Part shown: piece by piece, positions 1 through 8,263 of the stretch
Layout of the letters: each line of letters starts with the position of its first letter
Position numbering within the stretch: position 1 is the stretch's first letter
Assembly (NCBI GenBank): GCA_945866125.1
Contig: CAMBFZ010000010.1
Span: forward strand, 1 to 64,000
Source: Bordetella parapertussis
GTDB taxonomy: Bacteria > Pseudomonadota > Gammaproteobacteria > Burkholderiales > Burkholderiaceae_D
Direction of reading: 5' to 3'
Length of the DNA: 64,000 bases
Notes under the pieces: generated by a model
The model's database searches: none
Told to the model about the DNA's origin: nothing
Seen by the model: the letters and a program-made list of their open reading frames with translations, nothing else
Translations under genes and position numbers: made by a program

Positions 1-76
1 ATTCGGTATCAGGGGGCTCCGGGGAATCAACCGACACAGCAATCTGACAGGGCCACAAAAAAAACCACACCACCAT
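1..76 (-). CDS. Probable outer-membrane usher, N-terminal fragment (cut by window edge)
   Basis: An ATG 37 bases downstream of the chaperone stop opens a frame that stays open for 25 codons to the window edge. The first residues are a hydrophobic stretch (MVVWFFLWPCQIAV) followed by polar, proline-rich sequence, which fits a signal peptide and the start of a mature protein. In subunit-chaperone-usher operons the next gene is normally the usher, the outer-membrane pore that assembles the pilus. The assignment therefore rests mostly on position; too little sequence is present to recognise the family itself. The ribosome-binding site is weak. Confidence 0.4.
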   Translation of the reverse strand, partial: MVVWFFLWPCQIAVSVDSPEPPDTE

Positions 77-113
77 CAGACATCCAGATCGCAGCCGGCG
101 CCGACACGGCGCG

Positions 114-944
114 CTAAGGGCTAACAATCGTTGCATAAGACTCCACCAGACCGGCCCGCGTCTGCGCCTTGATGAGAACGCGACCCACATCAGTCTGCGC
201 CGAGTTAAGTGGTGCATTTGGGTCAAGTGGCGCAATCTGCTTTAAAAGCAAACGCCGCTCTTGACCGGGCAACAAAGACAGGGACACATCATGCGTGGCC
301 AGCACGCTATCGGCCTTGGCCTCTGGGTACAGTTTGAGGCCAAATAACTGCATATGGGCAAGGCCTTGATTCGTAATCGTCAGCCACAGCGATCCGGCAT
401 CCAAACGCTCAATAGCAAATTTTAATTGCTGCTGTGCCGATGTATCTGGCTTAATAAAAACAGGTAAACCAATGCGTAACGCCACCTGCAGGCCTTTGAA
501 GTCTGGCGCCGGTGGTGGTGGGATTTCTTCCAAAATAAGCCGGTAACTCAGCTCTTTTTCGAGATCGACTTTACGTAGCATGCCGATACGGATCAGCTGG
601 CTGGTGCCTGCCTTGAGATTAAATATCGGCGGCGTCGCAATCAGCTCACGGGTAGGCGTCAATTGATCTTTGCCGTCTTTTTGCGCCCATGCCATTACGT
701 GCAGCTGAATCGTTACCGTTGTCTGTCCATTATTTTCAACCCGCAACACGCTACTTTTTTCTTGGGAAGAGAGCTCCACCAGAACCGGACTGACATGAAA
801 AGAGCCTGCCCGGCTTTCGACGGGCAGGCTCATCAGCAATACCGACAAAGTAGCCATCAGACAAAGTGCTGTCCATCGGTTGATGCGGTTTTCCCGCCCA
901 GTCAGGATGCTACCTGTAGGGATACCGACCGGACGGGCCATCAT
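114..944 (-). CDS. Periplasmic pilus-assembly chaperone (PapD/CsuC-like)
   Basis: This is a fimbrial chaperone of the periplasm, about 276 residues. It would bind pilin subunits by donor-strand complementation and hand them to the usher. After a basic N-terminus and a hydrophobic signal segment (WTALCLMATLSVLLMSLPV) the mature part begins SFHVSPVLVEL, typical of the first immunoglobulin-like strand of PapD-type chaperones. RVENNGQ, then the LIRIGM strand and the RLILEEIP strand follow in the expected order. The frame is open further upstream, but I place the start at the ATG that overlaps the stop of the preceding pilin gene (TGATG), which implies translational coupling. The product fits an archaic Csu-type chaperone; the specific pilus is unknown. 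Confidence 0.85.
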   Translation of the reverse strand: MMARPVGIPTGSILTGRENRINRWTALCLMATLSVLLMSLPVESRAGSFHVSPVLVELSSQEKSSVLRVENNGQTTVTIQLHVMAWAQKDGKDQLTPTRELIATPPIFNLKAGTSQLIRIGMLRKVDLEKELSYRLILEEIPPPPAPDFKGLQVALRIGLPVFIKPDTSAQQQLKFAIERLDAGSLWLTITNQGLAHMQLFGLKLYPEAKADSVLATHDVSLSLLPGQERRLLLKQIAPLDPNAPLNSAQTDVGRVLIKAQTRAGLVESYATIVSP

Positions 945-1480
945 CAGAAGAAGTCCACTTGAGCCGTCACGGTATCCTGATAGCTGCCGTTGGCAACGTC
1001 TTGACCAGGGAGAATTTTGCCGCAAATGTTATAGGTCTGCGGCGCAATCGAGGTGGCTGCTGCCGGATCAAACAGTTCAGTGCCAGTACTTCCCCAAGCC
1101 GTCGTTTCGTTAAACGTACAAGGGGTGTTAGGCGCCAAGTTTGATGGCTGATACAACTGATACGACAACACATCAGTGTTAGCAATAACAGAATCTTTCA
1201 TCCCACGTAAGCTACCGACGGCGTGCAGACCTAAAGTCAGCGAGATGGAAGGATCTGAGTTTTTGACGCAGCTGAGCGTGACGCTGCCGGTGCTGGTGGT
1301 GGCTGCTGCGCTGGCCGGATCGTAGGCACCGAAACTGACAGGGGTGGTGCTGATTGAGCAGCTCGCTGCAACGGTCGCGCTAACGAGCAGTGGCGAGGTT
1401 GCCGAACCAGCAACGGCTACGCCAGTGATAGCGAACATGGTCAGTGAAGCAAAGGCAAGGGAGAGTGACTTTGTGTTCAT
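944..1480 (-). CDS. Spore coat U domain pilin subunit (archaic chaperone-usher)
   Basis: This secreted structural subunit of 178 residues belongs to the spore coat protein U (SCPU) family, which forms archaic chaperone-usher pili such as Csu. A clear signal peptide (MNTKSLSLAFASLTMFAI, ending near VAVAGSA) precedes a mature domain with the family hallmarks. These are CSISTTPVSFGAYDP near the start, TGSVTLSC in the middle, paired cysteines, and a C-terminal GSYQDTVTAQVDFF donor strand. The start has a good ribosome-binding site (AAGGAA). It is the first visible gene of the operon and overlaps the chaperone gene by one base. Adhesion or biofilm formation is the family role; the function here is inferred. 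Confidence 0.88.
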   Translation of the reverse strand: MNTKSLSLAFASLTMFAITGVAVAGSATSPLLVSATVAASCSISTTPVSFGAYDPASAAATTSTGSVTLSCVKNSDPSISLTLGLHAVGSLRGMKDSVIANTDVLSYQLYQPSNLAPNTPCTFNETTAWGSTGTELFDPAAATSIAPQTYNICGKILPGQDVANGSYQDTVTAQVDFF

Positions 1481-1808
1481 GAGAACGGTTCCTTATTAAG
1501 TGATTGATCGGGAGCGTTATTGTAGAATTGCCATCTGTTAAATATTTCCTTTTTACTATGCTGGCGAAAGGAAAATCTTGATGAATGTCTAACTTCACAC
1601 TTGCTTAGTGGCGGGTAAACAACGACAACTGATGACCGCACGCCGAATATTTTCCGGGAGGTATTTTTAAACAGGAGCAAAGCGAGCACGCAAGTAAGCG
1701 CCGGCGATGCGAGCGCTTATTTATCGTGTAGAGGGAAGGAAGAAATCGGGATAGAAGACTACGTGGGCCGAACGGGCAGCACGCCGTTCGGCCCAATTAT
1801 TGATGGTG
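1481..1808 (-). promoter_or_regulatory. Intergenic region upstream of the pilus operon
   Basis: These 328 bases carry no convincing gene. On the minus strand there is a TACAAT box about 50 bases before the pilin start, without a good -35 partner. There are two inverted repeats: TAAGCGC/GCGCTTA at 1695-1719 and the 11-bp hairpin at 1765-1794. The pilus operon promoter presumably lies here, but I cannot fix it. Short open frames in this interval have no recognisable protein features. Confidence 0.4.
1765..1794. terminator. Strong hairpin after the beta-oxidation gene, terminator-like
   Basis: GGGCCGAACGG and CCGTTCGGCCC form a perfect 11-bp stem with an 8-base loop, starting 15 bases beyond the stop of the beta-oxidation gene. 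No run of T follows on either strand, so it is not a classical intrinsic terminator. It could aid factor-dependent termination or protect the 3' end of the message. Confidence 0.4.
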
Positions 1809-3890
1809 TTAGTTAAACGTCTTGCCTTCGGCAGCCAGCTTTGCCAGCAACGGTGCCACTTTCCAAGCGCTGCCGTGATGACCTTTTGCATGGCGTTGCA
1901 TGGCCATGACGACATTGGACAAACCGACCGTATCGGCATAGAACATCGGGCCGCCGCGGAATAACGGAAAGCCATACCCGGTCAGATAGATCATGTCGAT
2001 ATCGGAGGCGCGCATCGCGATCCCTTCTTCAAGGATGTGCGCGCCTTCGTTGACGAGGGCATACAGCAGGCGTTCAATAATTTCCTGATCGCTGATCTTG
2101 CGGCGTTCGAGTTTCAATTCAGCCGAGTGAGCAATGATCATGTCATTGACTTCTTTGGATGGATACGGCTTGCGGTCACCCGCCTTATAGTCGTACCACC
2201 CCGCCGACGTTTTTTGACCGTAGCGGCCTTTCTCGCAGAGCAGATCGGCGACCTTTGAATAAGTGACGTCAGGCTTCTCGAGATAACGACGCTTGCGGAT
2301 ATACCAGCCAATATCATTGCCGGCCAAGTCGCTCATGCGGAAAGGGCCCATCGCAAAGCCGAATTTTTCGATGGCCTTGTCGACTTGCTCAGGTAAGCAC
2401 CCTTCTTCTAATAGGAAGCCGGCTTGTCGAATGTATTGTTCGATCATGCGATTACCGATAAAGCCATCGCATACACCGGACACCACGCCAGTCTTTTTGA
2501 TTTTTTTAGCTAGGGCCATGGTAGTGGCCAGCACGTCTTTGCCGGTCTTGGCGCCACGCACGATTTCAAGCAGCTTCATCACATTAGCAGGACTGAAAAA
2601 ATGCAGGCCAATGACGTCTTGCGGGCGCTTGGTAAAGGCGGCAATCTGATCGACGTCCAGGGTAGATGTATTTGAGGCCAGAATCGCGCCCTGCTTCATC
2701 ACCGCATCGAGTTGCTTAAAGACGGTTTCTTTCACGCCCATGTCTTCAAAGACGGCTTCGACGACGATATCGGCGGTGCCGAGATCAGCATATGCCAGCG
2801 TACCGGTAATGAGACCGACACGCTGATCGAATTTCTCTTGGGTGAGTTTGCCTTTCTTCATCGAGTTTTCGTAATTTTTACGAATCGTCGCCAATCCCTT
2901 GTCGAGTGCTTCTTGTTTCATCTCGAGAATTTTGACTGGAATGCCAGCATTGGCGAAATTCATCGCAATGCCGCCACCCATCGTGCCAGCCCCGATCACG
3001 GCTGCCGACTTAATCTCGCGCAGCGGCGTATCGGCTGGCACGTCAGGAATTTTGCTCGCAGCACGCTCGCCAAAAAACGCGTGGCGTAATGACTTGGATT
3101 CAGGAGTTTGCACGAGCTCCAAAAAGAGATCACGCTCAACCTTCAGACCGTCATCAAATTTTTTCGCCGACACCGCAGCAGCGACTGCCTCAACGCATTT
3201 GAGTGGTGCCGGAAAAGGACCCGCGACGACCCGTACGGTGTTACGCGCGAATTGCAGATAACCGTCCGAATTAGGGTATTTGATTTTGATGTCACGTACT
3301 TTAGGCAGCGGACGAACGTCAGCCACTTTGGCAGCAAACGCCAACGCACCCGGCAGCAAATCGCCTTCAATCATTTGATCAAACAGCTTGGTGCCAGCCA
3401 GCTTTTCTGACGCTACAGGTGTCCCTGAGATGATCATGTTGAGCGCAGCCTCAAGACCAATTACGCGTGGCAGGCGCTGCGTGCCGCCGGCACCAGGCAA
3501 AATGCCCAACTTGACTTCAGGCAGCGCGATCTGTGCACCTGGAGCAGCAACCCGGTAATGACAACCCAAGGCCAGCTCTAAACCGCCGCCCATCGCAACG
3601 GCATGAATCGCGGCAATCACCGGCTTGCCGGCGTTTTCGATGACCTCAATGACGGTATGCAGCGACGGCTCTTGCAAGGCGGCAGGGGTGTTGAATTCTT
3701 TGATATCCGCGCCGCCGGAAAAAGCACGACCACCGCCAGTAATCACAATGGCCTTGATCGCCGCATCATCCAGCGCACGGTTGACGCCTTCAACGATACC
3801 GCTGCGGGTTGCGTAACCGAGCCCGTTGACAGGCGGATTGTTGAGGGTAATAACGGCGATGGATCCGTGCTGTTGATAAGCGGCGCTCAT
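1809..3890 (-). CDS. Bifunctional enoyl-CoA hydratase / 3-hydroxyacyl-CoA dehydrogenase (FadB/FadJ-type)
   Basis: This cytoplasmic beta-oxidation enzyme of 693 residues hydrates trans-2-enoyl-CoA and then oxidises the 3-hydroxyacyl-CoA with NAD. Residues 1-190 are a crotonase domain. It has the oxyanion loop FSGGADI (57-63), GGGLELALG with a glutamate near 105, and PEVKLGILPGAGG with the second catalytic glutamate near 125. A Rossmann motif, VIGAGTMGGG, lies at about 298-307. The dehydrogenase motif HFFSPANVMKLLEIV starts at His430, and a C-terminal dehydrogenase domain follows. The length fits the short PaaH/peroxisomal-type fusion rather than the 715-730 residues of E. coli FadB. The start has a GGAG site. 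It lies downstream of an acyl-CoA ligase/transport cluster that may feed it. No thiolase partner is adjacent. Confidence 0.93.
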   Translation of the reverse strand: MSAAYQQHGSIAVITLNNPPVNGLGYATRSGIVEGVNRALDDAAIKAIVITGGGRAFSGGADIKEFNTPAALQEPSLHTVIEVIENAGKPVIAAIHAVAMGGGLELALGCHYRVAAPGAQIALPEVKLGILPGAGGTQRLPRVIGLEAALNMIISGTPVASEKLAGTKLFDQMIEGDLLPGALAFAAKVADVRPLPKVRDIKIKYPNSDGYLQFARNTVRVVAGPFPAPLKCVEAVAAAVSAKKFDDGLKVERDLFLELVQTPESKSLRHAFFGERAASKIPDVPADTPLREIKSAAVIGAGTMGGGIAMNFANAGIPVKILEMKQEALDKGLATIRKNYENSMKKGKLTQEKFDQRVGLITGTLAYADLGTADIVVEAVFEDMGVKETVFKQLDAVMKQGAILASNTSTLDVDQIAAFTKRPQDVIGLHFFSPANVMKLLEIVRGAKTGKDVLATTMALAKKIKKTGVVSGVCDGFIGNRMIEQYIRQAGFLLEEGCLPEQVDKAIEKFGFAMGPFRMSDLAGNDIGWYIRKRRYLEKPDVTYSKVADLLCEKGRYGQKTSAGWYDYKAGDRKPYPSKEVNDMIIAHSAELKLERRKISDQEIIERLLYALVNEGAHILEEGIAMRASDIDMIYLTGYGFPLFRGGPMFYADTVGLSNVVMAMQRHAKGHHGSAWKVAPLLAKLAAEGKTFN

Positions 3891-4017
3891 GGTTCTTTTC
3901 TCCAGTAATTTTTTGATATCAGCAACTGTCTTTATATTGCCGACCGACCACTATACCGGAGAAAAGCACGATCGTATTATTCAATAACTGCATTCCGCGC
4001 AAATTTGTGTGATTGAT

Positions 4018-5211
4018 TCAATTACCTTTTTGCTTGACCCGCAAAAGCGCGCTGCGCTGCAGATCTTCCTGATAGGCGTAATCAACCCGGCCACCGACAA
4101 CTTTACCCATGACCATCATGTTGGCCGTAATGGCATCGTGGTCGGCTGGGCTAAAGGGCTTGTCATAACTGGTAATCACACCCTGATAACGCACATTGAG
4201 ATTGTCGAGTGCCTGCCGCACCGCGCTGCCTTCGAGCGCACTGGCCTGCCATAAAGCCAGCGCCAGCAGATGCATGCCGTCGTAGCCCTGTGCGGCACTC
4301 ATCGGGGAGGCGATCAGATCGGTTTTAAAGCTGCGCCGGTATGCTAGTAAAAAACTGTTTTTGGCGATCGAACCCGCATCTTGAATAAAAGTCTGCGGCA
4401 TCAATGCTCCCTCGCTGGCGCGACCAGCGCCGTCGATGAAATTGCGCATCGAAAAAGTCCAGCTGCCCAGTACCGGCAACTTCCAACCCATGCTCTGCAA
4501 GCCGAGTGCAATCGTTGCCAGCTCGGGACCGATGCCCCACACCACCAGCGACTGCGCACCGCTGGCGCGCGCCTGCTGCAACTGACTGCTCATTGCGATG
4601 TCACCAATTTTAAAGCGCAGCGGCGGACTAAGATTGAGCCCAGCCAGTCTGGCTTGTTCGGCAAACGCGGTCAGTCCCGCTTCACCATACGGCGTACTGT
4701 CAGCGAGAATCGCAACCTTGATAACACCTTTGCGTTTAAGATCAGCAGCCAGCAATCTGGCTTCGAGGTCGATGGTCGGCGAGACCCGGAAAATATAATT
4801 TTCCGGCGCTGCCGGTGGCGCAAATTTGCGCGTCAGCACCGTGCCGGTTGAGACAGCAATCATCAAGGGAATTTTGGCCTTCTGGTAGTAATCAATCGAC
4901 GCCAGACCAACACCGGTATTGACCACACCGATGGTGGCCACTACCTTGAGGCGGGTGAGTTCCTCCGCAATCCGCGCACCAGTTTCGTTGTTGGCCTGAT
5001 CGTCGCGCTCAATAAGCTCGATGGTCTTGCCGTGAATGCCCCCAATTCCATTGATCTCCTCAACGGCGAGGCGCACGCCATTGCGCATGCTTTCGCCCAT
5101 CGGACTTGAGCCGCCGGTAAACGGACCACTCAGCCCGATTTTGATCGTCTGTGCGACAACCGTGGTCGTCGATAAGACGAGAATAAAAAACAGCGCGGCG
5201 GGACCCTGCAT
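4018..5211 (-). CDS. ABC transporter periplasmic binding protein, branched-chain amino acid type (second copy)
   Basis: A Peripla_BP_6-type binding protein of 397 residues. A hydrophobic signal segment (ALFFILVLSTTTVVAQ) is followed by IKIGLSGPFTGGSSPMGES, the usual opening of LivK-family proteins, then GVRLAVEEINGIGGIHGK. The start has an AAGGA site. The gene lies just beyond the terminator that ends the Liv operon, so it is probably transcribed separately. It may supply the same LivHMGF membrane complex with a different ligand. The ligand cannot be read from the sequence; an aliphatic or aromatic carboxylate is a reasonable guess given the neighbours. Confidence 0.85.
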   Translation of the reverse strand: MQGPAALFFILVLSTTTVVAQTIKIGLSGPFTGGSSPMGESMRNGVRLAVEEINGIGGIHGKTIELIERDDQANNETGARIAEELTRLKVVATIGVVNTGVGLASIDYYQKAKIPLMIAVSTGTVLTRKFAPPAAPENYIFRVSPTIDLEARLLAADLKRKGVIKVAILADSTPYGEAGLTAFAEQARLAGLNLSPPLRFKIGDIAMSSQLQQARASGAQSLVVWGIGPELATIALGLQSMGWKLPVLGSWTFSMRNFIDGAGRASEGALMPQTFIQDAGSIAKNSFLLAYRRSFKTDLIASPMSAAQGYDGMHLLALALWQASALEGSAVRQALDNLNVRYQGVITSYDKPFSPADHDAITANMMVMGKVVGGRVDYAYQEDLQRSALLRVKQKGN

Positions 5212-5349
5212 GATGTATTCCTTGAATCGTTAATGACCGAGTTGATTCTAGGTAGCACACACTAATTGTCCAGAGCTATGCGTGAATTGTGGCTTAGAAC
5301 CCACTGGGAGAGCACGTAGATTCGTCGACTTCAAAAGAGGCTGTGCCAA

Positions 5350-5387
5350 CAAAAAAACAGCGCGCCGCTCTAACGAGGGACGCGCTG
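5350..5387 (-). terminator. Intrinsic terminator of the Liv/acyl-CoA ligase operon
   Basis: On the minus strand CAGCGCG and CGCGCTG form a 7-bp stem followed by a run of seven T. It lies about 45 bases beyond the stop of the operon's binding-protein gene and separates that operon from the second binding protein. Confidence 0.8.
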
Positions 5388-5430
5388 CCGTACGAGTCAG
5401 ACGGCGTGATGCCGTCATGATCCGTATATT

Positions 5431-6672
5431 TTACGAAGGTCTTTTCATCGCACAAGAAGTCGGCTGCGACGCGACGAACGCATCAATCTTTTGATCGGTA
5501 CGCCAGCCGTAACCGGTATTTTCCTGATCAAATTTGACGTCTTTATTATTGGCCTTGACCCACGTTGCAACGTACAGCGGTTGCTGCAACTGATGATCCG
5601 ACTTACGCATTTCGACGTCACCATTCAAGGTCTTAAATTTTTGACCTTCCATCGCAAATGCGACCTTAACCGGGTCGGTCGATTTGGCTTGCACGACGCC
5701 CTTGCCTAGCAATTGCAATGCTGAGTAAGTCGTTACGGCGTAATAATCGTCGTTATATTTTTTCTTGAACGCCTCAATGAGATCTTTGCCTGAATAGGTT
5801 TCGTTGTTAACGTTCCAGGTACCGACATACTTGACCCGATCTACGCCAGTGGCGCCCATCACCGTGGGCACCCCGGTCGTGTAGGCATAGTACGTATAGA
5901 AATTGGCTTTGAGATCGGACTCACGCGCGGCCTTAATCAAGAGCGCGAGATCGGAACCCCAGTTGCCCGTGATGACGGTATCCGCACCACTCGCATTGAT
6001 CTTGGCGACGTAGGGTGAAAAATCTTTGACACTTCCGATAGGATGCAAATCATCACCAACGATTTCGATGTCCGGGCGTTTGCGCTTCAGATACTCTTTA
6101 GCAGCACGGGTAACCTGATGCCCGTGGGCGTAGTTTTGGCCGATGATATAAATCTTCTTGATGTTTTTGTCTTTGGCGAGATAGCTCGTCAGTGCTTCCA
6201 TCTTCATGTCCGAATTAGCATCGGTACGGAAATGCCAGAAGCTGCACTTGCTGTTGGTCAGATCAGGGTCTACTGCAGCATAGTTCAGGAAGACGATTTC
6301 TTTACCTGGGTTACGTTCGTTATGCTTATTAATCGCATCAATCAGTGCACCTGCCGCGCCTGAACCATTGCCCTGCACGATATAGCGAAAGCCCTGATCA
6401 ATTGCAGTCTTGAGCACCGTCAGCGACTCTTGCGGACTAGCTTTGTTATCGAAACCCGTCACCTCAAAGGTATGGCCGGGCGCCCATTTTTCACGGTTGC
6501 CAACTTCGGCCACCATCTGGAAGCTGCGCAAAAGACCCTGACCTACTGGTGCAAACGGCCCCGACAGCGGATCGATAAAGGCTACCTTGATCGTTTCAGC
6601 GAAGCTCAGTGGTGCGCACAACGCGGCCACAACACCTGCGCCGGCAATCAATGAATGAAGTCGTTTAGTCAT
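5431..6672 (-). CDS. ABC transporter periplasmic binding protein (LivK-like) of the operon
   Basis: A binding protein of 413 residues with a signal peptide ending near SFAETIKVAF and the family opening IDPLSGPFAPVG. The fold is the two-lobe Peripla_BP_6 type. Motifs such as YIIGQNYAHG in the middle recall binding proteins of the fatty-acid/urea/branched-chain amino acid class. The start has a GGGAAGAG site. It is the last gene of the run HD protein, acyl-CoA ligase, LivH, LivM, LivG, LivF, binding protein, and is followed by an intrinsic terminator. Its linkage to an acyl-CoA ligase argues that the ligand is a carboxylic acid to be activated with CoA, rather than leucine; that is inference. 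Confidence 0.88.
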   Translation of the reverse strand: MTKRLHSLIAGAGVVAALCAPLSFAETIKVAFIDPLSGPFAPVGQGLLRSFQMVAEVGNREKWAPGHTFEVTGFDNKASPQESLTVLKTAIDQGFRYIVQGNGSGAAGALIDAINKHNERNPGKEIVFLNYAAVDPDLTNSKCSFWHFRTDANSDMKMEALTSYLAKDKNIKKIYIIGQNYAHGHQVTRAAKEYLKRKRPDIEIVGDDLHPIGSVKDFSPYVAKINASGADTVITGNWGSDLALLIKAARESDLKANFYTYYAYTTGVPTVMGATGVDRVKYVGTWNVNNETYSGKDLIEAFKKKYNDDYYAVTTYSALQLLGKGVVQAKSTDPVKVAFAMEGQKFKTLNGDVEMRKSDHQLQQPLYVATWVKANNKDVKFDQENTGYGWRTDQKIDAFVASQPTSCAMKRPS

Positions 6673-6797
6673 TTGTCTCTTCCCTTAATTTATTAGAAAA
6701 CGATCTGCCCGGAATCTGATGGGATGTTCCGGTTTGCATGCCAACCCACAGTTTACCAAATGCCGCAAACCGTCCAAACCAAACACGGTCGACGGCA

Positions 6798-7499
6798 TCA
6801 CACTTCCAGCCATTCCTTGCGAATTGCGCCATTGGCGCGCAAATCTGCCGGTGACCCTTCGAAGACGATGGCACCATGGCCCATTACATAGACGCGCTGT
6901 GAAATTTCCAGTGCAATCGCGAGCTTTTGTTCCACCAAGAGTACCGAGATACCGCGCTCTTTCAAGGACTGCAGATACTGTGCGACGAGTTCGACAATTT
7001 TGGGCGCCAACCCTTCGGTGGGCTCATCAATCATGATCAAATCCGGGTCGCCCATCAGGGTACGGCACAGCGTGAGCATTTGCTGCTCGCCGCCAGAGAG
7101 TACGCCGGCTTGCGTGTGCTGACGTTCCTGCAAGCGCGGGAACATGCGATACATATCGGCCAAGGACCAGCGCGACACGTGTCCTTTTTTTTCGCCAAGC
7201 TGCAGATTCTGCTCGACCGTCAGCGAAGGAAAAATATCGCGGTTTTCCGGCACATAACCCAGCCCCCGGTGCGCAATTTTAAAAGCCGACAATCCTAGTA
7301 TTTCTGCGCCTTTGAATTGTACCGATCCCGTTGCTGTTACCTGACCCATCGCCGCCTTGACCATGGTAGAGCGACCCACGCCATTGCGACCTAACAGGCT
7401 AACGATCTCGCCTGGATTGACCCGCAAATTGACGCCATGCAGAACATGACTTTTTCCATAGTACGCGTGCAGATCGCGGATTTCGAGCAATGCCTTCAT
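6798..7499 (-). CDS. livF: LivF-like ABC transporter ATPase with Arg in the Walker A lysine position
   Basis: This cytoplasmic ATP-binding subunit of 233 residues would power the LivHM importer. The signature LSGGEQQ (134-140) and Walker B LIMIDEPTEGLAP (from about 154) are intact. The Walker A loop reads GRNGVGRSTM (37-46), with arginine (codon CGC) where nearly all ATPases have the phosphate-binding lysine. From memory, the same GVGRST variant occurs in related LivF proteins of Burkholderiales, so it is probably a lineage feature rather than damage. The ATG overlaps the livG stop by four bases (ATGA). Confidence 0.93.
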   Translation of the reverse strand: MKALLEIRDLHAYYGKSHVLHGVNLRVNPGEIVSLLGRNGVGRSTMVKAAMGQVTATGSVQFKGAEILGLSAFKIAHRGLGYVPENRDIFPSLTVEQNLQLGEKKGHVSRWSLADMYRMFPRLQERQHTQAGVLSGGEQQMLTLCRTLMGDPDLIMIDEPTEGLAPKIVELVAQYLQSLKERGISVLLVEQKLAIALEISQRVYVMGHGAIVFEGSPADLRANGAIRKEWLEV

Positions 7500-8263
7500 T
7501 CGTGTGCCTCCGCAGGGGCGTGGCTGCCCAGATAGGCTTCCTGGACTTTAGCGTTTTCGCGGATCGCTTGCGGCACGTCGCAGGCCAGCACTTCGCCATA
7601 CACCACGACGGCAATACGGTCCGCCAGCCCGAACACCACACTCATATCATGCTCAACCATTAAAAGCGTCTTGCCCTCGGTGACCTTGCTAATCAGCGCC
7701 ACTGCCGCATCGGATTCAGAACGGCTCATGCCGGCAGTCGGCTCGTCGAGCAAAATAACGTCGGCACCACCAGCAATGGTGATGCCGATCTCGAGTGCGC
7801 GTTGCTCAGCATAGGTCAATAAGCCGGCCGGGGTTTTGGCACGCCAGCCAAGTCCAATCGATTCCATTACCTGTTCAGCGCGCTGGCGCGCGTCGCGCAA
7901 TCCATCAAGGCGGTTCCAGAATGAATAGCGGTAACCAAGCGACCAGAGAACTGCGCAACGCAGGTTTTCAAAAACCGACAGCTGATGAAAAATATTCGTG
8001 ATCTGAAAGCTGCGCGATAAGCCAAGACGATTAATCTGATAAGGCGCCAGGCCGACAATGTCCTGACCATTCAGCAGAATCTGGCCTGCACTTGGCGCGA
8101 ACCGACCTGAGACCAGATTGAACAAGGTCGATTTACCCGCCCCGTTTGGCCCGATGATCGCGATACGTTCACCCGGCGACACCGTCAGATTAATCCCGCG
8201 AATGATCTCCGAATTACCGAAGCTTTTACGCAGGGCCACAATTTCTAGCGAGGGCGTCGTCAT
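7496..8263 (-). CDS. livG: LivG-like ABC transporter ATPase
   Basis: This ATP-binding subunit of 255 residues has an intact Walker A (GPNGAGKS, 38-45) and Walker B DVILLDEPTAGM (from about 168). The signature segment reads LLTYAEQRALEIG instead of LSGGQ, as is usual for the LivG/BraF class, which carries a C-terminal tail and a degenerate signature. It pairs with LivF and is translationally coupled on both sides by four-base ATGA overlaps. Because LivF has an altered Walker A, this subunit may carry more of the ATP hydrolysis; that is speculation. Confidence 0.94.
   Translation of the reverse strand: MTTPSLEIVALRKSFGNSEIIRGINLTVSPGERIAIIGPNGAGKSTLFNLVSGRFAPSAGQILLNGQDIVGLAPYQINRLGLSRSFQITNIFHQLSVFENLRCAVLWSLGYRYSFWNRLDGLRDARQRAEQVMESIGLGWRAKTPAGLLTYAEQRALEIGITIAGGADVILLDEPTAGMSRSESDAAVALISKVTEGKTLLMVEHDMSVVFGLADRIAVVVYGEVLACDVPQAIRENAKVQEAYLGSHAPAEAHE

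Noticed and set aside
1477..1796. Two short minus-strand open frames upstream of the pilin gene
   Set aside because: No protein-like composition or ribosome-binding site; the interval behaves as a promoter and terminator region.
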